DNA from: Rhodobacterales bacterium HTCC2255
GTDB lineage: Bacteria > Pseudomonadota > Alphaproteobacteria > Rhodobacterales > Rhodobacteraceae
Assembly: GCA_000153745.1 (NCBI GenBank)
Contig: DS022282.1
Coordinates: forward strand, 168,027 to 232,026
DNA: 64,000 nt
Direction: 5' to 3'
Both the position numbers and the translations under genes were made by a program. Positions 40,602 through 51,559 of the stretch are shown here, one piece after another. The notes under the pieces were generated by a model. It was given only the letters and a program-made list of their open reading frames with translations, made no database searches and was not told the origin of the DNA. How positions within the stretch are numbered: position 1 is the first letter of the stretch; every line of letters starts with the position of its first letter.

Positions 40602-41416
40602 TTTAGCATTTTAGATATTTGTTTAAGTAAGTATCCGGATTCTCTATAACTTTTTATGGATCTTGCGTCATCTCGTTTAGCAAGTCTCTTACCAAATTCA
40701 TCTTTAATGAGTTTATGGTGATGATAAACCGGGGTAGGTAACTTTAATATATGTTGTAAGATGACATGAATCTTTGTTGCATCTAATAAATCTTCACCAC
40801 GAGTGACATGAGTTATACCTTGAAAAGCATCGTCTAAAACTACAGAAAGATGGTAGGATATGCCAATATCTTTTCGCGCCAAAATAACTGATCCTATTTG
40901 GTTAATTGCTTCTTCTTTTGTAAATGATATTTTTCCATAAGCCTCATCAAAAAAAGAAAAGTTATCTTTATCCAAATTATATAAATTTAATCTAAGTGCC
41001 GTTTCAGGCATTTTTTTTGTTTTAAGTTTATTCAAGCATGTATTTGGATAAATGATACCATCTGGGCCAAACAATGGCGTTTCGTTAGGAGCCGAAGCAA
41101 TATTTATATCTTTTCTGGAGCAATCACATGAAAATAAATAGTTGTTATTCCATAAGCTTTGAAGTGTTTTTTCATAATCAGGAAATCTTGACGATTGTTT
41201 TAATATTGGTGTTTCGTATTTAATTCCAAGCCATTTCAAATCATCTAATATTTGATCAACATATATTTCTCTACATCTGACCTGATCTATATCCTCTATT
41301 CGCAACAGTAATTTACCACCTGATTGGACTGCAGAACTGTAGGCGAGTAATGCAGAATAAGCATGCCCAAGATGCAATAATCCTGTGGGAGAAGGGGCAA
41401 ATCTTTCTATTTTCAT
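40598..41416 (-). CDS. gluQ: glutamyl-Q tRNA(Asp) synthetase
   Basis: Truncated paralogue of glutamyl-tRNA synthetase that attaches glutamate to queuosine in tRNA(Asp), 272 residues with no anticodon-binding domain. The class I signature is RFAPSPTGLLHLGHAYSALLAY (5-26, HLGH). The zinc-binding stretch holds CDCSRKD and a later cysteine (PNTCLNK). VTRGEDLLDAT near 203-213 and the degenerate KMSKS-like motif GKRLAKRDDARSI near 241-253 follow. It is 26 bases downstream of trmFO on the same strand, and with mnmA it adds to a group of tRNA-modifying genes in this region. Confidence 0.94.
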   Translation of the reverse strand: MKIERFAPSPTGLLHLGHAYSALLAYSSAVQSGGKLLLRIEDIDQVRCREIYVDQILDDLKWLGIKYETPILKQSSRFPDYEKTLQSLWNNNYLFSCDCSRKDINIASAPNETPLFGPDGIIYPNTCLNKLKTKKMPETALRLNLYNLDKDNFSFFDEAYGKISFTKEEAINQIGSVILARKDIGISYHLSVVLDDAFQGITHVTRGEDLLDATKIHVILQHILKLPTPVYHHHKLIKDEFGKRLAKRDDARSIKSYRESGYLLKQISKMLN

Positions 41417-41442
41417 CTTTTATTCAAATCCATGATAATAAT

Positions 41443-42792
41443 TTAAGTATTATTTAACCATGAAGTCCAATCATTCTTCGCTCTATCAGTATAAGCTTTA
41501 TAACGATCTTTTCGATTGCGACGGCCACCTTTCACATTTTCAACAGGTGGAAATAATCCAAAATTAACATTCATTGGCTGAAAGGTTTTTGCGTCAGCGC
41601 CACCTGTGATGTGACTAATTAAAGCACCCATTGCAGTTGTATTGGGTGGGCTTTTAATATTTTTACCTGTACTTTCGGCGACTGCTAGCCTTCCTGCTAG
41701 CAAACCCATTGCAGCACTTTCAACATAACCTTCAACACCAGTTATTTGTCCTGCGAATCTAATATTTGGCCGTGTTTTTAATCTCATCTGATCATCAAGT
41801 AATAAAGGAGAATTTATAAAAGTATTGCGATGAATCCCTCCTAGTCTTGCAAATTTAGCATTTTCAAGACCTGGTATCATAGAAAGTACTCGTGTTTGCT
41901 CACTATATTTCATTTTGGTTTGAAAGCCTACAATATTGAAAAGAGTTCCAAGTGCATTATCTCTGCGCAATTGAACAACTGCATGTGCTTTGATTGTAGG
42001 CTGATGAGGATTGGTTAAACCTACAGGTTTCATCGGCCCCCACCTAAGCGTTTCTTTACCTCTTTCGGCCATGACTTCAATTGGCAAACAACCATCAAAA
42101 TATGGTGTGTCCTTTTCCCAATCTTTAAATTCTGTTTTTTCAGAATCTAATAAAGCATCGATGAAATTATCATATGTCTCTTTATCCATTGGACAATTTA
42201 GATATGCTGTTCGCTCTTCATCAGTTTCACCTTTATCATAACGTGATTGCATCCATGCTTTTGACATATCGATACTATCTGCAAATACAATTGGTGCAAT
42301 TGCATCAAAAAAAGCCAATGATTTTTGGTCAGTGTTTTCTAAAATATCATTTGCCAAGCTTTTGGATGTTAATGGACCAGTCGCAATAATTGTATGACCC
42401 CAGTTTTCTGGTGGCAAATTATGAATTTCACTCCTGTCGATTGTGACTAGGGGATGATTAGTAATCTTTTTAGTGACTGAAGCAGAAAAAGCTTCTCTGT
42501 CTACAGCCAATGCAGATCCAGCTGGTAGGGCATGTTTGTCACCCATTTCCATAATAATAGAATTTGCAGATCGCATTTCCCAATGAAGTAATCCAACAGC
42601 ATTTGATTCATCATCATCAGACCTAAATGAATTTGAACAAACAAGTTCTGCTAGATCATGAGTTTGATGTGCAAATGTTTCAACACTTGGTCGCATTTCA
42701 TGAATTATAACAGGTATTCCAGCAGAAACTATCTGCCAAGCTGCTTCTGATCCAGCCATGCCGCCGCCGACTATGTGTATAGGTTTAATCAT
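41443..42792 (-). CDS. trmFO: folate/FAD-dependent tRNA (uracil-54) methyltransferase TrmFO
   Basis: Methylates U54 in the T loop of tRNA using methylenetetrahydrofolate and FADH2, 449 residues. The FAD-binding Rossmann motif is [17 protein letters not shown] at 5-21, followed by [17 protein letters not shown] near 50-61, [10 protein letters not shown] near 195-204 and GRGKETLR-type [14 protein letters not shown] as [13 protein letters not shown] near 229-241. The C-terminal [20 protein letters not shown] block is also typical. It lies directly downstream of gyrA, whose terminator sits in the gap, and before gluQ. Confidence 0.95.
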   Translation of the reverse strand: MIKPIHIVGGGMAGSEAAWQIVSAGIPVIIHEMRPSVETFAHQTHDLAELVCSNSFRSDDDESNAVGLLHWEMRSANSIIMEMGDKHALPAGSALAVDREAFSASVTKKITNHPLVTIDRSEIHNLPPENWGHTIIATGPLTSKSLANDILENTDQKSLAFFDAIAPIVFADSIDMSKAWMQSRYDKGETDEERTAYLNCPMDKETYDNFIDALLDSEKTEFKDWEKDTPYFDGCLPIEVMAERGKETLRWGPMKPVGLTNPHQPTIKAHAVVQLRRDNALGTLFNIVGFQTKMKYSEQTRVLSMIPGLENAKFARLGGIHRNTFINSPLLLDDQMRLKTRPNIRFAGQITGVEGYVESAAMGLLAGRLAVAESTGKNIKSPPNTTAMGALISHITGGADAKTFQPMNVNFGLFPPVENVKGGRRNRKDRYKAYTDRAKNDWTSWLNNT

Positions 42793-42816
42793 TTTTTTGA
42801 TCTATTTCGATTAAGT

Positions 42817-42844
42817 AAAAAAACGAGCCAATATATTTTGGCTC
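42817..42844 (-). terminator. gyrA terminator
   Basis: On the minus strand GAGCCAA (42838-42844) pairs with TTGGCTC (42825-42831) and is followed by G and seven T residues (42817-42824). It lies seven bases beyond the gyrA stop and just ahead of trmFO. Confidence 0.8.
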
Positions 42845-42851
42845 ATTTTTG

Positions 42852-45569
42852 TTATGTATTTTCATCTATTATAGTTATGCCATCATCAGAGACATCACTA
42901 TCTTCTGTGTCAGCAATATATGCAACAGAAACAACTTTTTCACCATCTTTAGTGTTAAATACAGTCACTCCTGATGAAGATCTGCCTTGTAATGAAATTC
43001 CAGAAACTGGACATCTTATTGACTGCCCGGTTGATGTGGCCAGCATGATTTGATCTTCTTCGTGTACGGTAAATGCTGCAACAACAGTATCATCTCTTCT
43101 ATCTAGGTTTGCAGCAGCAACTCCTTGACCACCACGACCAGATACTCGATATTCATGTGCTGAAGATCTTTTGCCAAAACCACCAGAAGTAATGATTAAA
43201 ATCCAATCTTCAAGTTCGGATAATTCATTATATCGTTCTTGGCTAATATCATTATTAGGTGTTTCATCTTCTGAAAGTGCCCTTCGCATTTTAAAATAAG
43301 CCGTTCTTTCATCTGATGATGCATTAACATGCCTAATGACTGCCATAGAAACTACCTTATCTCCTGGAGCAAGTTTAATACCTCTAACACCTGTTGAATC
43401 TCTTCCTTTAAATACTCGCACGTCAGTTGTAGGGAAGCGAATAGCTTTTCCTAGTGATGTGGTAAGTAAGAAATCGTCACTTTCAGTTGCAATGCGAACA
43501 TTAACTATCGAAACACCTTCTGGTAGCTTCATCGCAATTTTGCCGTTTGATTTTACATTTGTAAAATCAGACAGTGCGTTTCTTCTTACTCCGCCAGCAT
43601 CAGTCGCAAAAACAATTTGAAGATTGCCCCATTCTTCATCAGGAGCATCAATTGGCATTAGTGCCGCAATAGAAACCCCTGTATCAATTGGAAGAATGTT
43701 TACAATTGCCTTACCTTTTGCATTGCGCCCACCTAAAGGTAATCGCCAAGTTTTAAGTTTATAAACCATTCCATCTGTTGTGAAGAACAGTAATGCAGTA
43801 TGTGTATTAGCTACAAACATATTTGTGACGAAATCTTCATCTTTTGTGGACATACCTTGAATGCCTTTGCCACCACGTTTTTGTTCTCTAAATTCAGCTA
43901 AATTTGTTCGCTTAATATATCCAGAATTAGTTATTGTAACGACCATATCTTCTTTTTCGATAAGATCTTCGTCATCCATATCACCAGCCCATTCAATTAT
44001 CTCAGTCCGGCGAGGTACAGCAAATTTTTCATGTACTTCTTTCAATTCGTCTGAGATTATAGACATAATACGATCTCTTGAACGTAAAATTTCTAAATAG
44101 TTCTGAATTTTACCTGCAAGTTCTTCTAATTCATCAGTCACTTCTTTTACACCCATAGCTGTAAGCCTTTGGAGGCGAAGCTCTAAAATGGCGCGTGCTT
44201 GAGTTTCAGAAAGGTTATAAGATTTGTCTTCGTTTAAAGTATGGCTTGGGTCATCTATTAATGAAATATATTGAGATATATCTGCTGCAGGCCAACGGCG
44301 CGTCATAAGTTTTTCACGAGCTTCTGCTGGATCATTTGATCCTCTAATAGTTGCAACTATTTCATCTACATTAGATACGGCTACAGCTAGGCCACAAAGT
44401 ATATGGCTTCGTTCACGTGCTTTATTCAATTCGAACGCTGTACGCCTTGCTACAACTTCTTCTCTAAAGCTAATAAAATAACTCAGGAATTTGTATAATG
44501 TTAATTGTTCGGGTTTTCCGCCATTTAGTGCTAACATATTGCATCCAAATGATGTTTGCAGCGGTGTAAATCTAAAAAGTTGATTTAAAACAACTTCAGC
44601 TGTTGCATCACGCTTCAATTCAACGACAACTCTAACTCCAACTCGATCAGATTCGTCTTGAACATGTGAAATACCTTCAATTTTTTTGTCTCGAGATAGT
44701 TCAGCAATCTTTTCAATCATTGATGCTTTGTTAACTTGATATGGAATTTCATCGATGATTATTGCATATCGACCAGCGCGTATTTCCTCTACGCGTGTTT
44801 TAGCTCTAATGATAACTGACCCACGTCCTTCGTTGTAAGCCTTAACTGCTCCAGAACGCCCTAATATTACTGCACCAGTCGGAAAATCTGGAGCTGGCAC
44901 ATATTCCATCAAATCAGAACTTGTTAGTTCTGGGTTATCTATTAATGCTAATGTTGCATCAATAACCTCACCAAGATTATGAGGAGGAATATTCGTAGCC
45001 ATACCCACTGCAATTCCACCAGCACCATTCACGAGCATATTTGGATAACGAGCGGGAAGTACTGTAGGTTCAGATTCTTTTCCATCGTAGTTATCTTGAA
45101 AATTAACAGTATTTTTATCAATATCTAAAAGTAAATATTCAGATGGTTTGTCTAACCGAGCTTCAGTATAGCGCATTGCAGCAGCGTTATCGCCATCCAT
45201 TGATCCGAAGTTACCTTGTCCATCTATTAATGGTAAAGACATTGAAAAATCTTGAGCCATACGCACAAGTGCGTCATAAATAGCGCTATCACCATGTGGG
45301 TGATAGCTCCCCATTACATCACCAACTGATTTTGCAGACTTCCTGTAAGATTTATTGTGTGTGTACCCGTTTTCATGCATTGCATAGAGAATTCTACGGT
45401 GAACAGGTTTTAACCCATCTCGCAAATCTGGTATTGCGCGACTTACAATAACTGACATTGCATAATCTAAATAAGAGGTTTTCATTTCCTCTTCTATTGA
45501 TATCTGAGGACCATCATATGATGGTATTTCAGGGGTATCATCTGTTGGCGTTTTTATTTCATCAGTCAC
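42852..45569 (-). CDS. gyrA: DNA gyrase subunit A
   Basis: Breakage-reunion subunit of gyrase, introducing negative supercoils with GyrB, 905 residues. The start is a GTG (GTG ACT GAT GAA) with AGG about ten bases upstream. The catalytic tyrosine is Y134 (AMRYTEARL). The quinolone-resistance region reads [13 protein letters not shown] with S95 and D99, the residues normally linked to susceptibility. A GyrA-box-like QKRGGKGI is present near 563-570, and six beta-pinwheel repeats fill the C-terminal part, with an acidic tail ([11 protein letters not shown]). A promoter lies at 45599-45627 and a terminator follows. Confidence 0.97.
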   Translation of the reverse strand: MTDEIKTPTDDTPEIPSYDGPQISIEEEMKTSYLDYAMSVIVSRAIPDLRDGLKPVHRRILYAMHENGYTHNKSYRKSAKSVGDVMGSYHPHGDSAIYDALVRMAQDFSMSLPLIDGQGNFGSMDGDNAAAMRYTEARLDKPSEYLLLDIDKNTVNFQDNYDGKESEPTVLPARYPNMLVNGAGGIAVGMATNIPPHNLGEVIDATLALIDNPELTSSDLMEYVPAPDFPTGAVILGRSGAVKAYNEGRGSVIIRAKTRVEEIRAGRYAIIIDEIPYQVNKASMIEKIAELSRDKKIEGISHVQDESDRVGVRVVVELKRDATAEVVLNQLFRFTPLQTSFGCNMLALNGGKPEQLTLYKFLSYFISFREEVVARRTAFELNKARERSHILCGLAVAVSNVDEIVATIRGSNDPAEAREKLMTRRWPAADISQYISLIDDPSHTLNEDKSYNLSETQARAILELRLQRLTAMGVKEVTDELEELAGKIQNYLEILRSRDRIMSIISDELKEVHEKFAVPRRTEIIEWAGDMDDEDLIEKEDMVVTITNSGYIKRTNLAEFREQKRGGKGIQGMSTKDEDFVTNMFVANTHTALLFFTTDGMVYKLKTWRLPLGGRNAKGKAIVNILPIDTGVSIAALMPIDAPDEEWGNLQIVFATDAGGVRRNALSDFTNVKSNGKIAMKLPEGVSIVNVRIATESDDFLLTTSLGKAIRFPTTDVRVFKGRDSTGVRGIKLAPGDKVVSMAVIRHVNASSDERTAYFKMRRALSEDETPNNDISQERYNELSELEDWILIITSGGFGKRSSAHEYRVSGRGGQGVAAANLDRRDDTVVAAFTVHEEDQIMLATSTGQSIRCPVSGISLQGRSSSGVTVFNTKDGEKVVSVAYIADTEDSDVSDDGITIIDENT

Positions 45570-45598
45570 TTTAATTCTACCTGCTATATTTTGTATAA

Positions 45599-45627
45599 TT
45601 TATAACATATATTGTAATAAAACGCAA
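45599..45627 (-). promoter_or_regulatory. gyrA promoter
   Basis: On the minus strand, TTGCGT (45622-45627) and TATAAA (45599-45604) are 17 bases apart. Transcription would start near 45592, about 23 bases before the GTG start of gyrA. Confidence 0.55.
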
Positions 45628-45726
45628 CTTGTAGTGTCTTATTGGTATTTTTAAGTGAAATTATAAGATTTTCATTTTATTTATTATAAATCAGTATATT
45701 AAATCGCATTGTTAATCTAAAAATAC

Positions 45727-46680
45727 TTAAGATTTTGGTATAACCTCATATCCAGCTTCTTCTGCTTCATTATCTGTCATTTCGGAGGGGAATCCCTCAG
45801 CAAGTACATTTAAGCCAGTTGCATCTTCAAGGCGCCTAATTATGTTTGGTGACCACTCACGTGTGCCATATTTTTTTATTCCATCCTCAAAAATAGTATT
45901 TAACAATGGTGATATTTCCAGAGGTACATTGTGTTTCTCTGCAATATTTTGGAAAAGCCCAATATCTTTTGCAACTAAGTCCATTGTGAAGCTTATATCT
46001 CTTGAGCCATTGAGTATTACCTGACTTTCAGTTTCATGTACAAATGAATTGCCTGAACTTATTTTAATTGCTTCATATGATGTACTTAAATCCATACCAG
46101 CTGCTTTACAGGTAACTAATGCTTCAGCACATGACACTAAGTTAGCTGTCGCTAAATAATTAGTTACAACCTTCAGAACTGATGCTGATCCTAGCTCGCC
46201 AGTATGTAATATTCTTCGGCCCATTTTTTTTAATAATGGTAAAATGGATTCAAATATTTTTCTTTCACAACCAGCAAATATAGCAATATTACCAGTATCT
46301 GCTCGATGACATCCACCTGAAACTGGGCAATCAACTGCAAATCCAGATTTTGCTGATATTAATTTACCTATTCTTACTACTTCATTCTGATCTGTTGTCG
46401 ACATTTCCATCCAAATTTTGCCTGGTTTCATGCCTTCTAATAATCCGTCTTTATCTTCCATAACTGAAGCTGAAGCAGCTGGTGATGGTAAACAGGTAAT
46501 TACAGCATCACATTTTTCCATGAGTGTTCTATTGTCTATACAAGTTTTAGCACCCATATTCGTAAATTTCTTAACAAGATCTGCATTCAAATCTCGAACA
46601 TATAATTCCACATTGTTTCTTAAAAGGGAGCCTGCGAGTTTACCGCCAACATTTCCTAAGCCAATAAAACCAATTTTCAT
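45727..46680 (-). CDS. beta-hydroxyacid dehydrogenase family NAD(P)-dependent oxidoreductase
   Basis: Member of the 3-hydroxyisobutyrate dehydrogenase/tartronate semialdehyde reductase family, 317 residues from the ATG at 46680. GGAAGGA lies seven bases upstream, which decides against the longer ATG at 46716. The cofactor loop is GLGNVG at 7-12, the substrate loop DCPVSGG at 117-123, and catalytic K170 with N174 in LKVVTNYLA. The substrate could be hydroxyisobutyrate, 2-hydroxy-3-oxopropionate or a sulfonated analogue; nothing nearby decides. The C-terminal 30 residues are acidic and rather long for the family. It is a single gene between gyrA and ssb. Confidence 0.86.
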   Translation of the reverse strand: MKIGFIGLGNVGGKLAGSLLRNNVELYVRDLNADLVKKFTNMGAKTCIDNRTLMEKCDAVITCLPSPAASASVMEDKDGLLEGMKPGKIWMEMSTTDQNEVVRIGKLISAKSGFAVDCPVSGGCHRADTGNIAIFAGCERKIFESILPLLKKMGRRILHTGELGSASVLKVVTNYLATANLVSCAEALVTCKAAGMDLSTSYEAIKISSGNSFVHETESQVILNGSRDISFTMDLVAKDIGLFQNIAEKHNVPLEISPLLNTIFEDGIKKYGTREWSPNIIRRLEDATGLNVLAEGFPSEMTDNEAEEAGYEVIPKS

Positions 46681-46736
46681 TATCTGATCCTTCCAATTTT
46701 TTAAAGGAGATGACAAATATAAAAATAAATCGTATT

Positions 46737-46760
46737 AAAAAACGACATTTTTAATGCCGT
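46737..46760 (-). terminator. ssb terminator
   Basis: On the minus strand, ACGGCATT (46753-46760), loop AAA, then AATGTCGT (46742-46749) with one G-U pair, running into a T tract (46737-46742). It lies about 60 bases beyond the ssb stop. Confidence 0.7.
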
Positions 46761-46821
46761 AATTTTATATAAATCGCTTAAAAACATGAAAACAGAACGA
46801 TAATAAGAAAAATTATATTAT

Positions 46822-47310
46822 CTAGAAAGGAATATCATCATCAAGATCACTTGGGCTCGGCATGGATTGGCTTCCTTGATCAAAAGAGCTCGAACTTGAA
46901 TTGTTCCCACCACTACCAGTAATATTATATGAAGGACCTGAAGCATTTTCGCCTCCAGATCTTCCATCAAGCATTGTAAGTGTTCCACCATAATTTTGAA
47001 TTACGACTTCAGTAGAATATCTGTCATTTCCAGATTGATCTTGCCATTTCCTGGTTTGTAAAGCGCCTTCGATGAAAACTTTGGAACCTTTTTTCAAATA
47101 TTGTTCACAAATTCTAACAAGACCCTCAGCAAAGATTGCTACAGTGTGCCATTCTGTTTTTTCACGATTTTCGCCAGTATTTTTGTCTCTCCACCTATCG
47201 GAAGTAGCTATTCGAAGATTGCAAACTTTTCCACCATTTTGAAATGTCCGTACTTCAGGATCTGCGCCTAAATTACCAATTATCATAACTTTATTTAATG
47301 AACCTGCCAT
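46822..47310 (-). CDS. ssb: single-stranded DNA-binding protein
   Basis: Homotetrameric ssDNA-binding protein for replication, recombination and repair, 162 residues. The OB fold occupies about 1-112 ([49 protein letters not shown]). A flexible Gly- and Ser-rich linker with FDQGSQ follows, ending in the acidic partner-binding tip DLDDDIPF. It is divergent from uvrA across a 199-base gap, a common arrangement in proteobacteria. I searched that gap for the alphaproteobacterial LexA site GTTC-N7-GTTC and saw none. A terminator follows at 46737-46760. Confidence 0.97.
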   Translation of the reverse strand: MAGSLNKVMIIGNLGADPEVRTFQNGGKVCNLRIATSDRWRDKNTGENREKTEWHTVAIFAEGLVRICEQYLKKGSKVFIEGALQTRKWQDQSGNDRYSTEVVIQNYGGTLTMLDGRSGGENASGPSYNITGSGGNNSSSSSFDQGSQSMPSPSDLDDDIPF

Positions 47311-47472
47311 ATTTATCCTCGTCGAATCTCTAAATTTTTAATGCTATTTAAAGCATACTGTCTTGATAGGCGAATAAAAGGTAAAAAACCTTAAATATCT
47401 ATTTTTTTTATAATACTTTGAATTTTCAAACATATTTAAATTTTATAAAAAAACTATAGCTTATTATTAAAG

Positions 47473-47505
47473 ATGCCTTAGATATCATATATGAAATTAA
47501 GGCAT
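47473..47505 (+). promoter_or_regulatory. inverted repeat covering the uvrA ribosome-binding site
   Basis: ATGCCTTA (47473-47480) is repeated inverted as TAAGGCAT (47498-47505), a perfect eight-base match separated by 17 bases. The second arm contains the AAGG ribosome-binding site and ends four bases before the uvrA ATG. It could form an RNA hairpin that masks translation start, or be a protein operator. Confidence 0.4.
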
Positions 47506-47509
47506 TATC

Positions 47510-50344
47510 ATGACTGAATTAAAAAAAATTGAAATACGTGGCGCACGTGAGCATAATTTAAAATCAATTGATGTAGATATCCCTCGAGATAAATTAGTTG
47601 TGATAACTGGTCTTTCAGGTTCAGGGAAATCTTCTCTAGCTTTTGATACAATATATGCTGAAGGGCAACGCAGATATGTTGAAAGCCTTTCCGCATATGC
47701 TCGGCAATTTCTTGATATGATGCAAAAACCTGATGTTGATCATATTTCAGGGCTGTCTCCAGCAATTTCAATTGAACAAAAAACTACTTCAAAAAATCCA
47801 AGATCTACTGTTGGAACAGTGACTGAAATTTATGATTATATGCGATTGCTTTTTGCAAGAGTGGGTACACCATATTCTCCTTCAACTGGTAAACCAATTG
47901 AAGCTCAGCAAATTTCTGAAATGGTAGATCGCGTTATGACGATGGAAATGGGTACGCGTGCATATCTTTTGGCACCAATCGTTAGAGATAGAAAAGGTGA
48001 GTATAAAAAAGAATTCAAAGAATTGAAAAAACAGGGTTTTCAAAGAACAAAAGTAAACGGAAAATTCTACGATTTAGATGAAGTCCCTGAATTAGATAAG
48101 AAATTTAGACATAATATTGATGTCGTCGTTGATAGAATTGTCATCAAGAAGGATATAGAGCAAAGATTAGCGGACAGTTTCAGAACTTCTCTCGATCTTG
48201 CAGATGGAATTACTATATTAGAAATTGCTTCAAATGATGAAAATCCAGAACGTATAACGTTCTCAGAAAAATTTGCTTGCCCTGATAGTGGCTTCACCAT
48301 TCCAGAAATTGAGCCAAGGTTATTTTCTTTTAATGCTCCAGTTGGTGCTTGTCCTGAATGTGACGGATTAGGTGTTGAGTTATTTTTTGATGAAAGACTT
48401 GTAGTTCCAGATCCTAATTTAACACTTTACGATGGTGCTTTGGCTCCATGGGCAAAGGGTAAATCTCCTTATTACCGACAAACCATTGAATCATTGGCAA
48501 ATCATTATAATTTTAACACTATTGCAAAATGGTTTGATCTTCCTGAAAAAATTAAGAAATTAATGCTATATGGATCCGGAAGTGATGAAATAAAATTTAG
48601 ATATGATGATGGTGGCCGGGTTTATGAAGTTACTAGAAAATTTGAAGGTGTTATTCCTAATATGGAAAGACGCTATAGAGAAACTGATAGTAATTGGGTA
48701 AGAGAAGAATTTGAACGGTATCAGAACAATAGAAGCTGTGGGACATGTGATGGGTTTAGACTAAGGCCTGAGGCATTGGCTGTAAAAATATCAGGTATAC
48801 ATGTTGGACTTGCTGTTCAAATGTCAATTAGTGATGCTCTTGAATGGATTTCATCCATACCAGAAAATTTATCAATTCAAAAAAATGCAATTGCTCATGC
48901 TATTTTAAAAGAAATACGCGAACGGTTAGGTTTCTTAGTAAACGTTGGATTGAACTATTTAACACTCTCTCGTTTTTCTGGTACTTTATCAGGTGGCGAG
49001 AGTCAGAGAATAAGGTTAGCCAGTCAAATTGGCTCAGGTTTAACAGGCGTGCTATATGTACTAGATGAACCTTCAATTGGTTTGCATCAGCGCGATAATG
49101 GTCGTTTATTAGAAACTCTTAAAAATCTTCGAGATCAAGGAAACACTGTTATTGTGGTTGAACATGATGAAGAAGCTGTCAGAAGTGCAGACTTTGTTTT
49201 GGATATAGGTCCTGGTGCGGGTGTTCATGGTGGCAATATTATTGCCAAAGGTACTCCAAATCAAATTATAAAAAATAAAAAATCCATAACTGGTCAATAC
49301 TTAAGTGGTTCGCGGAAGATTAACATACCTTCCAAAAGGCGAAAAGGTAATGGTAAGAATATACAAATTACAAATGCGACAGGAAACAATTTAAAAGGCA
49401 TTAATGCATCTTTTCCATTGGCTACTTTTACGTGCGTTACAGGTGTTTCAGGTGGTGGTAAATCAACACTTACTATTGAAACATTATTTAAGACAGCTTC
49501 CATGAGGCTTAATGGTGCTAAACAAACTCCTGCACCTTGTGATGAAGTTAAAGGGCTAACATATCTAGATAAAGTAATTGACATAGATCAAAGGGCAATT
49601 GGTAGAACCCCAAGATCAAATCCAGCTACGTATACAGGTGCATTTACACCTATCAGAGAGTGGTTTGCAGGCTTACCTGAGGCAAAAACAAGGGGTTACA
49701 AACCAGGTAGATTTAGCTTCAATGTAAAAGGTGGAAGGTGTGAATCCTGTCAGGGTGATGGATTGATAAAAATTGAAATGCATTTTCTTCCGGACGTTTA
49801 TGTTGAATGCGAAACATGTAAGGGAAAGCGTTATAATCGAGAAACTTTAGAAGTTTTATTCAAAGGAAAAAGTATAGCAGATATACTAGATATGACTGTT
49901 GAAGATGCTGAAGATTTTTTTAAAGCTGTTCCTAGTATCAGAGATAAAATGACTGCTTTGATGCGAGTAGGCCTAGGATATATAAAAGTAGGGCAATCTG
50001 CTACGACACTATCTGGAGGTGAAGCTCAACGTGTCAAATTATCTAAAGAATTAGCTAAAAGATCTACAGGTAGAACACTCTATATATTAGATGAACCAAC
50101 CACTGGACTACACTTTGAAGATGTTAGGAAGCTATTAGAAGTTCTTCATGAACTTGTTGAGCAAGGTAATACGGTAATTGTTATTGAACATAATTTAGAT
50201 GTTATAAAAACAGCTGATCATATTATAGATATTGGACCAGAAGGTGGAGATGGAGGTGGTGAAATAGTTGCATTTGGCACACCTGAAGCTGTTGCAAGTT
50301 CTTTGGAAAGTTATACAGGTTTTTATCTAAAAGATATGATTTAA
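47510..50344 (+). CDS. uvrA: excinuclease ABC subunit A
   Basis: Damage-sensing ATPase of nucleotide excision repair, 944 residues, working with UvrB and recruited by Mfd. It contains two ABC ATPase modules: Walker [10 protein letters not shown] at 31-39 and a second GVSGGGKST near 645; signatures [12 protein letters not shown] and [11 protein letters not shown]; two zinc modules with CPECDGLG and [15 protein letters not shown]. The ATG has AAGG nine bases upstream inside an inverted repeat (47473-47505). It is divergent from ssb. No gene is coupled downstream; coaD starts 141 bases later. Confidence 0.97.
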   Translation: MTELKKIEIRGAREHNLKSIDVDIPRDKLVVITGLSGSGKSSLAFDTIYAEGQRRYVESLSAYARQFLDMMQKPDVDHISGLSPAISIEQKTTSKNPRSTVGTVTEIYDYMRLLFARVGTPYSPSTGKPIEAQQISEMVDRVMTMEMGTRAYLLAPIVRDRKGEYKKEFKELKKQGFQRTKVNGKFYDLDEVPELDKKFRHNIDVVVDRIVIKKDIEQRLADSFRTSLDLADGITILEIASNDENPERITFSEKFACPDSGFTIPEIEPRLFSFNAPVGACPECDGLGVELFFDERLVVPDPNLTLYDGALAPWAKGKSPYYRQTIESLANHYNFNTIAKWFDLPEKIKKLMLYGSGSDEIKFRYDDGGRVYEVTRKFEGVIPNMERRYRETDSNWVREEFERYQNNRSCGTCDGFRLRPEALAVKISGIHVGLAVQMSISDALEWISSIPENLSIQKNAIAHAILKEIRERLGFLVNVGLNYLTLSRFSGTLSGGESQRIRLASQIGSGLTGVLYVLDEPSIGLHQRDNGRLLETLKNLRDQGNTVIVVEHDEEAVRSADFVLDIGPGAGVHGGNIIAKGTPNQIIKNKKSITGQYLSGSRKINIPSKRRKGNGKNIQITNATGNNLKGINASFPLATFTCVTGVSGGGKSTLTIETLFKTASMRLNGAKQTPAPCDEVKGLTYLDKVIDIDQRAIGRTPRSNPATYTGAFTPIREWFAGLPEAKTRGYKPGRFSFNVKGGRCESCQGDGLIKIEMHFLPDVYVECETCKGKRYNRETLEVLFKGKSIADILDMTVEDAEDFFKAVPSIRDKMTALMRVGLGYIKVGQSATTLSGGEAQRVKLSKELAKRSTGRTLYILDEPTTGLHFEDVRKLLEVLHELVEQGNTVIVIEHNLDVIKTADHIIDIGPEGGDGGGEIVAFGTPEAVASSLESYTGFYLKDMI

Positions 50345-50485
50345 TTATTACCCTCTTTTATAAAAGACGAAACAAAATATTGAATATTGTATTCAAACTA
50401 AACTGTTTGTATTAAATTTATATTAATGTAGATATTAAATGTAATTTTTACAATATAATTTCAAATTGTTTATCCGAGGTTTATT

Positions 50486-50983
50486 ATGCGTATTGGTCTT
50501 TATCCTGGAACATTTGACCCCATAACTCGAGGCCATTTGGATATCATTAAACGCGCATGCGTTTTAGTTGATAAATTAGTAATTGGTGTGGCAATTAATA
50601 GAGATAAAAACCCGTTATTTTCACTTGAAGAGCGTGTTGAGATGATTGAGAGAAATCTTTCAAAATTTGAACATAATGAAACAAATATAATTGTAGAGCC
50701 CTTTGAAAACCTTTTAATTGATAAAGCTACAGAAGTAGGTGCGCAAATTATAATTAGAGGATTAAGAGCTGTATCTGATTTTGAATATGAATATCAGTTA
50801 GTTGGCATGAATAGAGCAATGAATGATAATATTGAAACAACTTTTTTAATGGCTGAAGCAAAACACCAAGCCATTGCTTCTAGGCTAGTAAAAGAAATAG
50901 CAAGATTAAATGGTGACGTATCGAAATTTGTCACACCAGGTGTTGAAACTTCATTAAAAGAAAAATTTAAACATAAAGTATAA
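50486..50983 (+). CDS. coaD: phosphopantetheine adenylyltransferase
   Basis: Penultimate step of coenzyme A synthesis, forming dephospho-CoA from 4'-phosphopantetheine and ATP, 165 residues. The nucleotidyltransferase signature is YPGTFDPITRGHLDIIKRA at 5-23 with the conserved GH pair. IIRGLRAVSDFEYEYQLVGMNRAM near 92-115 and the C-terminal SSRLVKEIARLNGDVSKFV-type block (as ASRLVKEIARLNGDVSKFV) are characteristic. The ribosome-binding site is GAGG about ten bases before the ATG. It is followed by two cyclophilin genes, a cluster often seen near gyrA in alphaproteobacteria. Confidence 0.96.
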   Translation: MRIGLYPGTFDPITRGHLDIIKRACVLVDKLVIGVAINRDKNPLFSLEERVEMIERNLSKFEHNETNIIVEPFENLLIDKATEVGAQIIIRGLRAVSDFEYEYQLVGMNRAMNDNIETTFLMAEAKHQAIASRLVKEIARLNGDVSKFVTPGVETSLKEKFKHKV

Positions 50984-51052
50984 CTTTTGATCTTTATGTT
51001 TACTAAAAGTAAATTTAAATAAATATTAATCTATAACTTAAAAGGCGAAAAA

Positions 51053-51559
51053 ATGTCAGATAATCAAGATCTTGAAAATACAATTATAATTGAACTAAAA
51101 GATGGGCCAGTACATATCACTTTACTGCCTGATGTGGCACCACTTCACTGTGCTAGAATGAAAGAGCTCGCAAGATCAGGTCAATATGATAATGTATGTT
51201 TTCATAGAGTTATAGATGGTTTTATGGCACAAACTGGTGATGTCCAGAATGGAGATATGGAAGATGGTTTTAATCTAAGTTCTGCAGGAACTGGTGGCTC
51301 TAGTCTACCAAATTTACCTGCTGAATTTTCAAAACTGCCTCACGATCGTGGAACCATAGGTGCAGCTAGATCGGCAAGCCCTGATTCAGCTAATTCTCAA
51401 TTTTTTATCAATTTTAGTGATAATAATTTCCTTAATGGCCAATACACAGTATACGGCCGCGTGACTTCAGGTATGGAACATGTCGATGCGATTGTTAGAG
51501 GAGAACCTCCACACGCTCCAGATAGAATGATTTCTGTGAAAGTAGCGTCAGATTTATGA
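51053..51559 (+). CDS. cyclophilin-type peptidyl-prolyl isomerase, cytoplasmic
   Basis: Catalyses cis-trans isomerisation of prolyl bonds, 168 residues, without signal peptide. Cyclophilin blocks are CFHRVIDGFMAQTGD near 48-62 with the catalytic arginine, GTIGAARSASPDSANSQFFINF near 101-122 and FLNGQYTVYGRVTSGMEHVDAI near 127-148. It lies after coaD with AAGG upstream of the ATG and overlaps the next cyclophilin by four bases. This forms a pair of cytoplasmic and periplasmic versions made from one transcript. Confidence 0.94.
   Translation: MSDNQDLENTIIIELKDGPVHITLLPDVAPLHCARMKELARSGQYDNVCFHRVIDGFMAQTGDVQNGDMEDGFNLSSAGTGGSSLPNLPAEFSKLPHDRGTIGAARSASPDSANSQFFINFSDNNFLNGQYTVYGRVTSGMEHVDAIVRGEPPHAPDRMISVKVASDL

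Noticed and set aside
42852-43053. Plus-strand ORFs antisense to gyrA
   Set aside because: The Ser- and Thr-rich composition is the reverse of gyrA codons; no ribosome-binding sites.
47311-47509. SOS (LexA) box between ssb and uvrA
   Set aside because: I looked for GTTC-N7-GTTC and GAAC-N7-GAAC and found neither.
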